The notes: generated by a model not told the origin, from the letters alone. A stretch of 47,406 bases of DNA from an uncultured Eubacteriales bacterium (GCA_902801255.1 CADCHO010000012.1:1-47406); one strand, 5' to 3'; counted from the stretch's first letter, positions 27,887 to 36,330 are shown. A program made the numbers and translations.

Positions 27887-28681
27887 ATGAATGGGTTTTT
27901 GATATTGTTTGCATTCGCGCTCGTTGTAAGCGCGATCGGGTTCAAAAAGTACGTATGGTTCATATCGATAGGCTATGGATTTTCCGTGGCAGCGATCGGA
28001 CTTGTGCTGCTCTGCCTTTACGGAAGGCGTGCAGACGCAGGGCTCATCATAGCTTGTGTGCTGTTCATCCTGTACGGACTCAGGCTCGGCGGATACCTGA
28101 CATACAGGGAAACAAAGAAAACCTCGTACAACAAGAAGATGAAAAATGAGATCAAGGACGGCAAAGGCATGCCGCTGATCGCTAAATGCGGTATCTGGAT
28201 CTCAGCCGCCCTGCTCTACGCATGTGAAACCTCACCTGTTCTGTTCAGACTCGAAAACGGTAAAGGTACTGACGGATGGGTCATAGCAGGGATCATCATC
28301 ATGGCGATCGGGCTTGTTACTGAGACCAGTGCCGACGTGCAGAAGAGCCTGGCCAAGAAGGAAAAACCGGGACGATTCGTCGATACCGGTCTGTATAAGA
28401 TCGTAAGATGCCCGAACTACATGGGCGAGATGACTTTCTGGACGGGGGTGTTTCTCACGGGGATCGGATCGAACGCAGGCGTATGGCAGTGGATCGCGGT
28501 CCTGACCGGATACCTCGGCATCATTTACGTTATGTTCGGAGGAGCACGCAGACTCGAGATAAGGCAGGACAGAGAGTATAAGGATGATCCGGAGTACTGG
28601 GCATATAAAAACAAAACGCCTATCATGATACCGCTCATACCGCTTTACAGCGTTAAGAAATATAAGTGGCTCGTTGCCTGA
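27887..28681 (+). CDS. DUF1295 / steroid-5-alpha-reductase-like membrane protein
   Basis: 264 residues with about six membrane helices and the C-terminal region typical of DUF1295 and isoprenylcysteine-methyltransferase-like folds (PGRFVDTGLYKIVRCPNYMGEM, then DPEYWAYKNKTPIMIPLIP). Some relatives reduce steroid or enoyl double bonds with NADPH; others are uncharacterised. Function here is unknown. GGGAGGG precedes ATG 27887. It starts a tightly packed group of five genes, overlapping the next by one base (TGATG). Confidence 0.75.
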   Translation: MNGFLILFAFALVVSAIGFKKYVWFISIGYGFSVAAIGLVLLCLYGRRADAGLIIACVLFILYGLRLGGYLTYRETKKTSYNKKMKNEIKDGKGMPLIAKCGIWISAALLYACETSPVLFRLENGKGTDGWVIAGIIIMAIGLVTETSADVQKSLAKKEKPGRFVDTGLYKIVRCPNYMGEMTFWTGVFLTGIGSNAGVWQWIAVLTGYLGIIYVMFGGARRLEIRQDREYKDDPEYWAYKNKTPIMIPLIPLYSVKKYKWLVA

Positions 28682-29316
28682 TGCAGAAAAGAGAAATGAC
28701 CGAATTTGAGAGAATGGAAGCCGGGCTGCTGTACGATCCGGGAGCTGAAGAGATCCTGTCAGTACAGAGTCCGCTTGGAGAGAAAATCAAGGAGTTCAAT
28801 GACCTCAGGCCGTCGCAGTTCGAAGAACAGCAGCGCCTCATGAGAGAAATGTTTGCCGAATGCGGGGAGAATGTATTCATTCAGAGACCGCTGTACGCTA
28901 ACTGGGGAGGCAGACATGTGCACATGGGCTCCAACATATATGCAAACTTCAATCTGACGCTTGTCGATGACGGGCACATTTACATCGGAGACTGGGTCAA
29001 GTTCGGGCCGAATGTCACTATCGTGACTGCAGGGCATCCGGTACTCCCGGAGCTGAGGAAAGAACCGGCTCTTCAGTTCAACAAAGATGTGCATATAGAG
29101 GAGTGTGTCTGGATAGGAGCCGGTGTGATCGTGCTGCCGGGCGTGACCATCGGTAAGAACAGCGTCATCGGCGCCGGAAGCGTTGTAACGAAAGACATAC
29201 CGGAAAATGTCGTTGCGGTCGGCAACCCATGCAGGGTCATGAGGCCGATTGGCGAAAAAGACAGAGAAACGTTTTTTAAAGACGAGAAGATAGACTGGGA
29301 GGAACTGAATGGCTAA
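28681..29316 (+). CDS. Maltose/galactoside O-acetyltransferase-type hexapeptide enzyme
   Basis: 211 residues. N-terminal Mac-type helical region (TEFERMEAGLLYDPG) then a left-handed beta-helix with hexapeptide repeats, the catalytic His in TAGHPV, and a C-terminal GAGSVVTKDIPENVVAVGNPCRVMR. It uses acetyl-CoA to acetylate a sugar hydroxyl. ATG 28681 overlaps the upstream stop; ATG 28696 (MTEFERM) would match the family N-terminus better and is the alternative start. Neither has a good ribosome site. The stop overlaps the next gene by eight bases. Confidence 0.85.
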   Translation: MQKREMTEFERMEAGLLYDPGAEEILSVQSPLGEKIKEFNDLRPSQFEEQQRLMREMFAECGENVFIQRPLYANWGGRHVHMGSNIYANFNLTLVDDGHIYIGDWVKFGPNVTIVTAGHPVLPELRKEPALQFNKDVHIEECVWIGAGVIVLPGVTIGKNSVIGAGSVVTKDIPENVVAVGNPCRVMRPIGEKDRETFFKDEKIDWEELNG

Positions 29317-29935
29317 AGTTATATTGATAAACGGCAGCCCGAGGGCTGATCAGTGTACTGCGACAGCTCTTGATGAGATGATAAAGGCATTCCATGAAGA
29401 GGGTGTCGAGACAGAACTTATCCACATCGGGAACAAGAGCATCAGAGGCTGCGCTGCATGCGGATATTGCTCTTCGCATGACGGCTGCGTCTTTAAAGAC
29501 ATAGTGAACGAAGTCAACGCAAAGCTCGAAAAAGCGGACGGACTTGTAGTAGGCAGCCCTGTTTATTACAGCTCACCGAACGGAACGCTCATCTCCTTCC
29601 TCGACAGACTGTTCTACAGCGCTCAGTATGACATGCACATGAAGGTCGGAGCGGGAATCGTAAGCGCAAGACGCGGCGGCACCACAGCATCGTTCGATGT
29701 GCTCAACAAGTACTTCAGCATCAGCGGAATGCCGATCGCAACATCCACTTACTGGAATAATGTGCATGGGTTCACGGCAGAAGATGTAAAGAAAGATGCC
29801 GAGGGACTGCAGGTGATGAGAAACCTTGCCCGCAATATGGCTTTCATGATAAAAGCCATTGCCGATGCAAAAGAAAAATACGGACTCCCGAAAGTGGAGC
29901 ACGACGCGTTCACCAACTTTATGGACGGTAAATAA
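29309..29935 (+). CDS. Flavodoxin-fold NAD(P)H-dependent FMN reductase-like protein
   Basis: 208 residues of the iron-sulfur-flavoprotein / FMN reductase group: ILINGSPR phosphate loop at the N-terminus, a Cys-rich stretch GCAACGYCSSHDGC (around 47-60) and VGSPVYYSSPNGTLISFLDR. The cysteines follow the compact CxxC pattern seen in iron-sulfur flavoproteins of anaerobes, so it may carry an Fe-S cluster, though a disulfide role is possible. Electron-transfer or quinone/nitro reduction is the likely role. GGGAGGAA ribosome site before ATG. Confidence 0.82.
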   Translation: MAKVILINGSPRADQCTATALDEMIKAFHEEGVETELIHIGNKSIRGCAACGYCSSHDGCVFKDIVNEVNAKLEKADGLVVGSPVYYSSPNGTLISFLDRLFYSAQYDMHMKVGAGIVSARRGGTTASFDVLNKYFSISGMPIATSTYWNNVHGFTAEDVKKDAEGLQVMRNLARNMAFMIKAIADAKEKYGLPKVEHDAFTNFMDGK

Positions 29936-29950
29936 AAGGAGGAAACAGAT

Positions 29951-30136
29951 ATGTGCCTTTCAACTGTATACAAGAATGAAGTAAACGATGCGAATATGCT
30001 CGCAAAGAACGTTGCGGACATCAAGGTGGATGGAGGAAAGCTCATTTTCACCGACCTTATGGGAATTCGCTATACATTCGACGGTACGCTTGAGAAAGTC
30101 GATCTTATGGACAACTACGTTATTGTCAGAGATTAA
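29951..30136 (+). CDS. CooT-family nickel-binding protein
   Basis: 61 residues starting MCLSTVY, with the Cys2 that binds nickel in CooT. The remaining pattern (IKVDGGKLIFTDLMG, a short beta-rich fold) fits the family. CooT helps nickel delivery to CO dehydrogenase, but many anaerobes have homologues away from CODH and none is visible here. GGAGGAAACAG ribosome site, 15 bases after the previous gene. Together with the His-rich protein at 46417 it hints at nickel handling. Confidence 0.8.
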   Translation: MCLSTVYKNEVNDANMLAKNVADIKVDGGKLIFTDLMGIRYTFDGTLEKVDLMDNYVIVRD

Positions 30137-30171
30137 TTTACAAAAGCGTTTAAATAAGAGAGGGAGTGAAT

Positions 30172-31311
30172 ATGTATTACAACGATTTTAAAGATCTGAA
30201 ACTTTCCGGTCTCGGGCTTGGCTGCATGCGCCTTCCGTGCATTGACGGTGATGACTCCAGACCTGATCCGCAGGCTGTGCAGGAAATGGTCGATTACGCG
30301 ATGGCTAACGGAATCAACTACTTCGATACCGCATGGGGATATCACGCCGGTAACAGCGAGACAGTCGTCGGGGAAGCTCTGTCGAAATATGACAGGAGCA
30401 GCTTTTATCTTGCGAGCAAGTTCCCGGGCTATGATCTCTCCAACTTCGGCAAGCACGAGGAGATCTTCGAAAAGCAGCTCGAGAAGTGCAAGACTGACTA
30501 TTTTGACTTCTATCTCTATCACAATGTGTGCGAACTTAACATCGACAAGTATCTCGACGACAGCACAGGCCTCACCGAGTTCCTTCTGAAAAAGAAGGAA
30601 GAAGGCAAGATCCGCCACCTCGGTTTCTCGTGTCACGGCAGCCAGGAGACTATGCATCGCTTCATTATGAAGAACTTCAGACATATCGAGTTCTGCCAGA
30701 TCCAGCTGAACTATCTTGACCTTGAGTTCCAGAACGCAAAAGACAAAGTGGAGGAGCTCAATAACATAGGTATTCCTATCTGGGTTATGGAACCGCTTCG
30801 CGGAGGCAAGCTCGCTAAGTCCTGCCTCGGCGGCGAGAAGATGCTTGCAAAGAGCAATCCGGACTACACGCCTGCCAACTGGGCGTTCGGATTTGTAGAG
30901 TCCGTACCGGGCGTCACAATGATACTCTCCGGAATGTCGAACTTTGAGCAGCTGAAACAGAATATAGATTTCTTCAGTGAAAAAAGAGTACTCAGCGACG
31001 ATGATATCGCGATTCTCCTGACAGCAGCGCACTACGACACAACCGGCAAGAATGCCGGCACTGTGCCTTGCACCGCATGCAGATACTGCACTACCAAATG
31101 CCCGCAGGAGCTCGATATCCCGAGGCTGCTTGCGCTTTACAATGAGCACGCTTACAGCGAAGGCGGATTCATAGCCCCGATGGCGCTCGCAGCGCTTGAC
31201 GAAAACAAACTTCCATCTGCCTGCATCGGATGCGGAGCCTGCGCAGCAGTCTGCCCGCAGCAGATCGACATACCGGGAACCATGTCGAAGTTTGCATCCT
31301 TATTAAAGTAA
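30172..31311 (+). CDS. Aldo/keto reductase with C-terminal 4Fe-4S ferredoxin domain
   Basis: 379 residues. An aldo/keto reductase barrel (LGLGCMRLP, YFDTAWGYHAGNSE with the catalytic Tyr/Asp, KFPGYD, LGFSCHGS) is followed by a ferredoxin-like tail with CTACRYCTTKCP and CIGCGACAAVCPQ, which should bind two [4Fe-4S] clusters. Common in anaerobes, where it may pass electrons between NADPH and ferredoxin; the substrate is unknown. ATG 30172 follows AGGGAG; the GTG at 30166 overlaps that site and is rejected. A terminator follows, closing the group that began at 27887. Confidence 0.9.
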   Translation: MYYNDFKDLKLSGLGLGCMRLPCIDGDDSRPDPQAVQEMVDYAMANGINYFDTAWGYHAGNSETVVGEALSKYDRSSFYLASKFPGYDLSNFGKHEEIFEKQLEKCKTDYFDFYLYHNVCELNIDKYLDDSTGLTEFLLKKKEEGKIRHLGFSCHGSQETMHRFIMKNFRHIEFCQIQLNYLDLEFQNAKDKVEELNNIGIPIWVMEPLRGGKLAKSCLGGEKMLAKSNPDYTPANWAFGFVESVPGVTMILSGMSNFEQLKQNIDFFSEKRVLSDDDIAILLTAAHYDTTGKNAGTVPCTACRYCTTKCPQELDIPRLLALYNEHAYSEGGFIAPMALAALDENKLPSACIGCGACAAVCPQQIDIPGTMSKFASLLK

Positions 31312-31317
31312 TATAAT

Positions 31318-31359
31318 AACAGCCTGAATGAGGACGTTCTCAGCAGGGCTGTTTTTTAA
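31318..31359 (+). terminator. Rho-independent terminator
   Basis: AACAGCC/GGCTGTT stem enclosing an inner TGAG/CTCA stem, followed by six T's, seven bases after the aldo/keto reductase stop. Confidence 0.75.
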
Positions 31360-31391
31360 ATTCAAAAATACAATTTGCACTTTATAAAATC

Positions 31392-31421
31392 TTGCCATTA
31401 ACCCCGTGCAGGGGTTAATAT
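31392..31421 (+). promoter_or_regulatory. Promoter with palindromic operator before the dehydratase operon
   Basis: TTGCCA (31392-31397) and TAATAT (31416-31421) are 18 bases apart. The spacer holds a palindrome AACCCC-GTGCA-GGGGTT (31400-31416). A palindrome inside a slightly long spacer is the layout of MerR-family activated promoters. The downstream leader contains GTGCCC/GGGCAC enclosing GAAAC/GTTTC, and GACCGG/CCGGTC at 31499-31511. Confidence 0.5.
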
Positions 31422-31556
31422 TTTATCGAGAGGGAAACTGAATCCGGCAAAATGGTGCCCTATGAAACGATCAGAAACAGCGTGTTTCCGGGGCACTCGA
31501 CCGGACCGGTCCTGAGAGGGATATTTTTTTATATTTAAAAACAAGAGGAGTTGTAT

Positions 31557-32759
31557 ATGAAAGACCTCAAGCATCTTTTGTATTTTGAAAACCTCCTGCA
31601 GAATGCGAACAACGAACTGATTGAACAGGCCAAGAAGGACGGCAAGATCTGCGCAGCGTTTACATGCGAGAATATACCGGAACCTTTGATGAATCTCGGC
31701 AATGCGTTCTCAGTTCGTCTTTTTGCGCCTAATTCCGGCTCGCTCGACATAGCTACGTATTATATGACGAGCTTCCTTTGCGAGACGAGCAGAGCCCTGC
31801 TGGAGAGAGCGATCGAGGGAGGCTTCAATTTCGCAGACTGCCTGATCGCGGCGGACGGCTGCACCATGATGAACCGTGCTGCTGAGAACATGGAGCTGCT
31901 GCACACCATGGATGAGGGGAAGGACAAATTCTTCTACCAGTTCATGGAGATCCCTATGAAGGCGAAAGAAAACGGAGTCGCGCTCCTGAAGCTGCAGAGC
32001 CAGAACCACATACTCAAGCCGCTGCATGAAAACTACGGAATCGACATTTCCGAAGAAGCCATGCTCAAGGCTGTCGAGGAGCATAACGAAGTCTGCAGAC
32101 TCATTCAGGAGATCGGTGAGTTCCGCAAGGAAGATGACCCGCGCATCACAGGATACGAGTTCCATGTGCTCACTCTCGCAACATATCTGGCTCCGAAGTA
32201 TCTGCTCATCGATAAGCTGAGAGAGACGCTCGAGGAGATCAAGACAAGAGAGCCTGACGGCAAGAAGTGGCGCGCACGCGTCCTGGTGGTCGGCTCCGAG
32301 ATCGACGACATCGGCATGATAAAGCTGATCGAGGAATGCGGCACTTACGTATGCGCTGACAGATTCTGTTTCGGCTCGCTTCCGGGAAGAGTACCGATCC
32401 CAATCGATAAGGATTCGGATGACGACATCCTCACGCAGATCTGCCGCCACTACACGATGATCGGACAGTGCCCGCGTACCATGAACATGGAGAAAGTATA
32501 CGGCCGCAAGAAATACGTTGCGGATCTCGCGAAGGAGTACAAGGCCGACGGCATCATTTACGAGCAGGTCAAGTTCTGTGACCCATGGGCATATGAGCGT
32601 ATGCTGGGATCGCACATGCTGAGAGAGGATTACGGATTCCCGGTACTCTCCGTAGACAGACCGTACAACATCAACGCCGGCGCCGGCCAGATGCGTACAC
32701 GTGTACAGGCTTTCATAGAAAGCATTGAGATAAAGAAGATTCAGGGAGGTGAGAAATAA
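31557..32759 (+). CDS. 2-hydroxyacyl-CoA dehydratase-like protein, subunit 1
   Basis: 400-residue HGD-D family protein (2-hydroxyglutaryl-CoA dehydratase / benzoyl-CoA reductase superfamily). Such subunits bind a [4Fe-4S] cluster and use single low-potential electrons to remove an alpha-hydroxyl or reduce an aromatic ring. Likely cluster cysteines are in the FLCETS (C75), AADGC (C102) and KFCDPW (C341) stretches. ATG 31557 has GAGGAG six bases upstream; a TTG two codons earlier is too close. It overlaps the next gene (TAATG), so the pair forms a heterodimer. No activator ATPase, CoA-transferase or CoA-ligase is beside it, so the substrate is open. Confidence 0.88.
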   Translation: MKDLKHLLYFENLLQNANNELIEQAKKDGKICAAFTCENIPEPLMNLGNAFSVRLFAPNSGSLDIATYYMTSFLCETSRALLERAIEGGFNFADCLIAADGCTMMNRAAENMELLHTMDEGKDKFFYQFMEIPMKAKENGVALLKLQSQNHILKPLHENYGIDISEEAMLKAVEEHNEVCRLIQEIGEFRKEDDPRITGYEFHVLTLATYLAPKYLLIDKLRETLEEIKTREPDGKKWRARVLVVGSEIDDIGMIKLIEECGTYVCADRFCFGSLPGRVPIPIDKDSDDDILTQICRHYTMIGQCPRTMNMEKVYGRKKYVADLAKEYKADGIIYEQVKFCDPWAYERMLGSHMLREDYGFPVLSVDRPYNINAGAGQMRTRVQAFIESIEIKKIQGGEK

Positions 32760-34363
32760 TGGCATTCAAAACGGTCAGGAAGATCACTAACCCTAAGAAG
32801 AAAAAAGGTGACCAGACGCTGGGCAAGCTCTATCCTACCAACGGCAAGACCAAGGTCTTCGTCCGCCGTGAATGGAGAGGTGTAAAGGACACACTCTACG
32901 ATTATTCGAGATGGCTGTACATCATGTCGATCCTCGCAAGATTCATCGCGAAGCCTCGTAACATCAAGGCGATGTTCCGTTACAGATGGATGGCCAACTA
33001 TCTGGCTGTTCCTTACATGATGGACAAGTTCACACTCGGACTCAGAGATGAGCCGCTGCGCATCACCCATACAGCCATGAACTTCGTAATTTACGACGTA
33101 GCCAAGACGATGGACAACATCTTCAAGGGCGACCGCCGTACGGGCAATAACAAGAAGTTCTCTGATACATGCGTGCTGACAGACGAGAATGCGATGACAG
33201 CATTCATGATGGGATTCCAGGATACAACAGCTATCCTCAGAGAGGTCCCTACAATGTTCGTCGCAAACCTGCTGACTCAGAACTCGACTACACATTATCT
33301 CGACGTTGCTCAGGAGTTCGGACTTCCGGGCGATGTCTGCCCGATGCCTGAAGCAGAGGCCGGCATCTCCATTGATGACGACTTCGCTGTACTCGGATGC
33401 TGCGCTGTTCAGGTCAACACCACCTGCGACGGTTCGCTCATGGGCAACGGTGTTATCGCACACAGACTCGAACGCGAATACGGTATCCCTACATTCCAGC
33501 TGACTGCCCCGCTCCGCCACAAGGAGGACGACGTTCAGGAATACGCTGCCAATGACATGAAGGAAGCTGTAAAGTTCATCGAAGAGCACGCTCATGAGAA
33601 GTGGAACTGGAAGCGCTATTTCGAGAGCGCTGCCAGAGTAAACGATGCAACCAGACACCGCGCGTTCTGGCTCGACAACAACTCAACTGACTATCCTCAG
33701 TTCGTAGGTTCGGTATTCTCCCTCTACAACGACACCAACTACATGGGTAACTGCGGAAGATCCGCTCTCTTCCCGCCAAAAGACAAGAAGATCAGCAAGC
33801 TCGTTGAGCAGGGTTACAAGAAAAAGACGATGATCTGCCCTGAGTACAGGCACAGATGTATCGTCTGGGGAGTACAGCCGCAGTACAACATTCATATGCT
33901 CTACTGGATGATGCATTGCTGGGGCGTTGTGCCGCTGACAGACATGCTTTCGATGGTCAACACCGACATGATCGCAGATGTGGATACTCCTGAGAACAGA
34001 GAGAAAGCATGGTACGACATGGCATGGCTCAACGAGAACATGATCATGCGTAACCGTACTCACGGCGGATACAAGGTGCTCGTCGATGAGCTCTGGGAGT
34101 TCTGCGAGATCATGAACGCCGACATGGTAATGATGTGGGAGCACATGAGCTGCAAGGCACTCGACGGCCTCCACGGAATGTTCGAGGAGCAGGGCCGCGA
34201 GAGAGGTATCCATGTTGTATGGGTATGCCACGACCTCTGCGATCCGAGAGTATACACAAGACAGGCTATCCGTGACGAATTCAGCCAGTACATGCGTACA
34301 GTGCTGCGCGAGGAGCCGCTTGATCCGACGATCGAACATATCCCGGATGAGAACATGTGGTAG
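32759..34363 (+). CDS. 2-hydroxyacyl-CoA dehydratase-like protein, subunit 2
   Basis: 534 residues, same superfamily as its partner but longer. A basic N-terminus (1-40) is followed by a helical region, then the HGD-D core with DVCPMPEAE (C194), LGCCAVQ (C214/C215), NTTCDGS (C223) and a later MSCKALDGLHG near residue 460. The cysteine pattern suggests a [4Fe-4S] site. AGGGAGGTG stands before the overlapping ATG. Like its partner it lacks an adjacent activator of the HgdC/BcrAD type; that ATPase may be beyond the right edge, where a paralogue of subunit 1 begins. Confidence 0.85.
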   Translation: MAFKTVRKITNPKKKKGDQTLGKLYPTNGKTKVFVRREWRGVKDTLYDYSRWLYIMSILARFIAKPRNIKAMFRYRWMANYLAVPYMMDKFTLGLRDEPLRITHTAMNFVIYDVAKTMDNIFKGDRRTGNNKKFSDTCVLTDENAMTAFMMGFQDTTAILREVPTMFVANLLTQNSTTHYLDVAQEFGLPGDVCPMPEAEAGISIDDDFAVLGCCAVQVNTTCDGSLMGNGVIAHRLEREYGIPTFQLTAPLRHKEDDVQEYAANDMKEAVKFIEEHAHEKWNWKRYFESAARVNDATRHRAFWLDNNSTDYPQFVGSVFSLYNDTNYMGNCGRSALFPPKDKKISKLVEQGYKKKTMICPEYRHRCIVWGVQPQYNIHMLYWMMHCWGVVPLTDMLSMVNTDMIADVDTPENREKAWYDMAWLNENMIMRNRTHGGYKVLVDELWEFCEIMNADMVMMWEHMSCKALDGLHGMFEEQGRERGIHVVWVCHDLCDPRVYTRQAIRDEFSQYMRTVLREEPLDPTIEHIPDENMW

Positions 34364-34369
34364 GCTTGC

Positions 34370-34480
34370 TCGTCTTTTCTGCCCACAGCTTCGTCTGCTG
34401 CGCGACTCTTCGGTGCTCACGTACTTTTAGGTACGCTCCGCTCCTCGACCGCTTGCATCCTCGCTGTGAACAAAAAATAC
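34370..34480. repeat. Weak nested hairpin element, possible copy 4
   Basis: Directly after the dehydratase stop. CACAGC/GCTGTG outer arms, an imperfect middle and CGTAC/GTACG around a TTTTAG loop. It shares TGCATCCTC and CTTCG-rich character with the other copies but pairing is much poorer. Confidence 0.45.
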
Positions 34481-34516
34481 TTCGCAATTCTGAAAATAAA
34501 AGGTAACGACATACAG

Positions 34517-34544
34517 GGGGCATCACTTCGGTGATGCCTCTTTT
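34517..34544 (+). terminator. Rho-independent terminator of the dehydratase operon
   Basis: GGCATCAC/GTGATGCC stem extended by a G-U and a G-C pair, TTCG loop, then TTTT. Confidence 0.85.
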
Positions 34545-34608
34545 GTTCAGAAGTCTGAAACTATGGCTTCGACAGTGAAAATGCTCAACATTTGGCTGAT
34601 TAAGTGCG

Positions 34609-34870
34609 AAAACTTGGCGAAAAACTTGTACAAATGACAGAAAATGCAAATTTTGACAAGTTTCATACCACATAACAAGGGAAAAACAGATTAAAACTTG
34701 AATAATAGGGGCTTATAAGAGAAAATGACAAGTTTTTCTTTGCAAAACCTTGTCAAAATCTGAAAATAATGCATTTTATACAAGTTTATTCTCTGTAAAA
34801 AGCCGTTGGGGAAGCTTCCCTGAAGACAAACTTGACAGAACAATGGATTATGGGCGAATTGACAAGTTTT
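34609..34870 (-). repeat. Array 2: four CTTG-N28-CAAG units, arm AAACTTG/CAAGTTT
   Basis: Motif starts are 34609 (extra), 34621, 34657, 34693, 34729, 34745, 34781, 34827 and 34863. CTTG-to-CAAG spacing is exactly 28 bases in all four units (34628-34657, 34700-34729, 34752-34781, 34834-34863), and gaps between units are 28, 8 and 38. Read on the minus strand this is 38, 8, 28, matching array 1 (38, 8, 27). The arms here are mostly AAACTTG/CAAGTTT, often extended to TGACAAGTTT; one (AAACCTTG at 34745) is degenerate. Spacer sequences are not conserved with array 1. Confidence 0.85.
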
Positions 34871-34907
34871 GCTTCAGATAAGGCTAGGCATTGATGGGGT
34901 TGGTCTC

Positions 34908-34935
34908 TTGACACAGTATTTTGCGGGTTTAGAAT
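34908..34935 (+). promoter_or_regulatory. Promoter of the MATE gene
   Basis: TTGACA (34908-34913) and TAGAAT (34930-34935) with a 16-base spacer. The start codon at 34945 is only nine bases after the -10 box, so the message would be leaderless or nearly so. Confidence 0.6.
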
Positions 34936-34944
34936 TAAAGTGTA

Positions 34945-36318
34945 ATGGAAAGCAGTCTTTTGAAAAAGCGAATACCTTCGGAACCGGACCTGACGAGCGG
35001 CTCTATTGTCGATAAGGTCCTTCTTTTTGCCATTCCGCTCATGCTGACCAGCATGCTGCAGCAACTTTTCAATGCGACTGACGTTGCTGTTGTCGGTAAG
35101 TTTGCAAGCATGGAGGCGATGGCGGCGGTTGGAAGCAACACGCCGATCGTTTCGCTGCTGGTCAATTTCTTTGTGGGAATTTCGGTAGGATCAAACGTGC
35201 TGATCTCCCACAATATCGGAGCAAGAGAGCCGGAAAAGGCAAAGAGTGCTGTTAGGACCTCCATGGCGTTTGCTCTGGCGGCGGGTGTATTCGTTGCAGT
35301 GCTCGGCAATCTGATAGCGGTCCCGATCATAGATTTACTGGGAGTTCCGGCTGAGGTAAAAGATTACTCGGTCACCTATCTACGGATCTATTTCAGCGGC
35401 GTTCCGTTCATCATGCTCTATAACTTTGAAGCCGCCATTTTCAGGAGCGATGGCAACACGCGGACTCCGCTCATCTGTCTGACGGTCGGCGGTGTGTTCA
35501 ATGTGGCTGCGAACCTCTTTTTCGTTCTGGTTCTGGGAATGGACGTGGACGGCGTTGCCATAGCTACTGTGCTTGCGAACGTGATAAGCTCCATGATGCT
35601 GCTCTACTATCTCAGGAAGAAAGACAGTGTCATACATGTCAATGTGGCAAAGATCCGGATGAACAAGGACGATTTAAAAACCATCCTCAGGATCGGTATG
35701 CCGGCCGGACTGCAGAGCGCGGTCTTCTCTATCTCCAACATCTGCATCCAGTCCGCTATAAACAGCCTCGGCGCCGACTACATGGCCGCATCTTCCGCGG
35801 CGTTCAACATAGAAATATTCGCATTCTTTGTGGTAAACGCCTTTACGCAAACATTGGTGACCTTTGTCGGCCAAAACTACGGCGCCGGCAAGTACGACAG
35901 ATGCAGAGAGGTAATCCGGAAGACCCTTCTCGTGAGCTGGACCTTCACTATGGTGCTCTCTGTCCTGCTGCTCATTTTCGCCAGACCTTTGCTGGGACTT
36001 TTTACAAACGAGCCGCAGGTAATAGAGGCGGGCCTGCTGAGGATCAGGCTTCTCCTTTATGCCGAGACGCTCAACGTGCTGATGGACAATCTGTCCGGAG
36101 CCATGAGAGGTCTCGGAAAGTCGCTGGTCCCTGCTCTTACGACACTTATCTGTGTCTGCGGAGTTCGTATCATCTGGGTATTCACGGGATTTCAGATCTA
36201 CCACACATGGCTGTCGCTGATGATAGTTTTCCCGGTCAGCTGGGGAGTCAACGCATTATTCATCATCATCGGATATATCCACACCCGCAATCGCATGCTG
36301 CCGGCAGATAAACAGTGA
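34945..36318 (+). CDS. MATE-family efflux transporter
   Basis: 457 residues with about twelve membrane helices in two six-helix halves. The N-terminal LTSGSIVDKVLLFAIPLMLTSMLQQLFNATDVAVVG is typical of the DinF/NorM-like clade. Such carriers export drugs or metabolites using Na+ or H+. ATG 34945 has no ribosome site and lies nine bases after a likely -10 box. It is convergent with the acyl ligase at 36369 and shares a terminator with it. A link to the fatty-acid genes next door is possible but not shown. Confidence 0.9.
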   Translation: MESSLLKKRIPSEPDLTSGSIVDKVLLFAIPLMLTSMLQQLFNATDVAVVGKFASMEAMAAVGSNTPIVSLLVNFFVGISVGSNVLISHNIGAREPEKAKSAVRTSMAFALAAGVFVAVLGNLIAVPIIDLLGVPAEVKDYSVTYLRIYFSGVPFIMLYNFEAAIFRSDGNTRTPLICLTVGGVFNVAANLFFVLVLGMDVDGVAIATVLANVISSMMLLYYLRKKDSVIHVNVAKIRMNKDDLKTILRIGMPAGLQSAVFSISNICIQSAINSLGADYMAASSAAFNIEIFAFFVVNAFTQTLVTFVGQNYGAGKYDRCREVIRKTLLVSWTFTMVLSVLLLIFARPLLGLFTNEPQVIEAGLLRIRLLLYAETLNVLMDNLSGAMRGLGKSLVPALTTLICVCGVRIIWVFTGFQIYHTWLSLMIVFPVSWGVNALFIIIGYIHTRNRMLPADKQ

Positions 36319-36330
36319 AAAAGCAAAATG

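Larger units (their letters stand above)
34545..34944. other. AT-rich intergenic region with inverted-motif array 2
   Basis: About 400 bases with no credible gene. It contains the array at 34609-34870 and the MATE promoter at 34908-34935. Confidence 0.55.

Noticed and set aside
27887-28681. Steroid 5-alpha-reductase
   Set aside because: Only the fold-level family (DUF1295) is supported; no steroid genes surround it.
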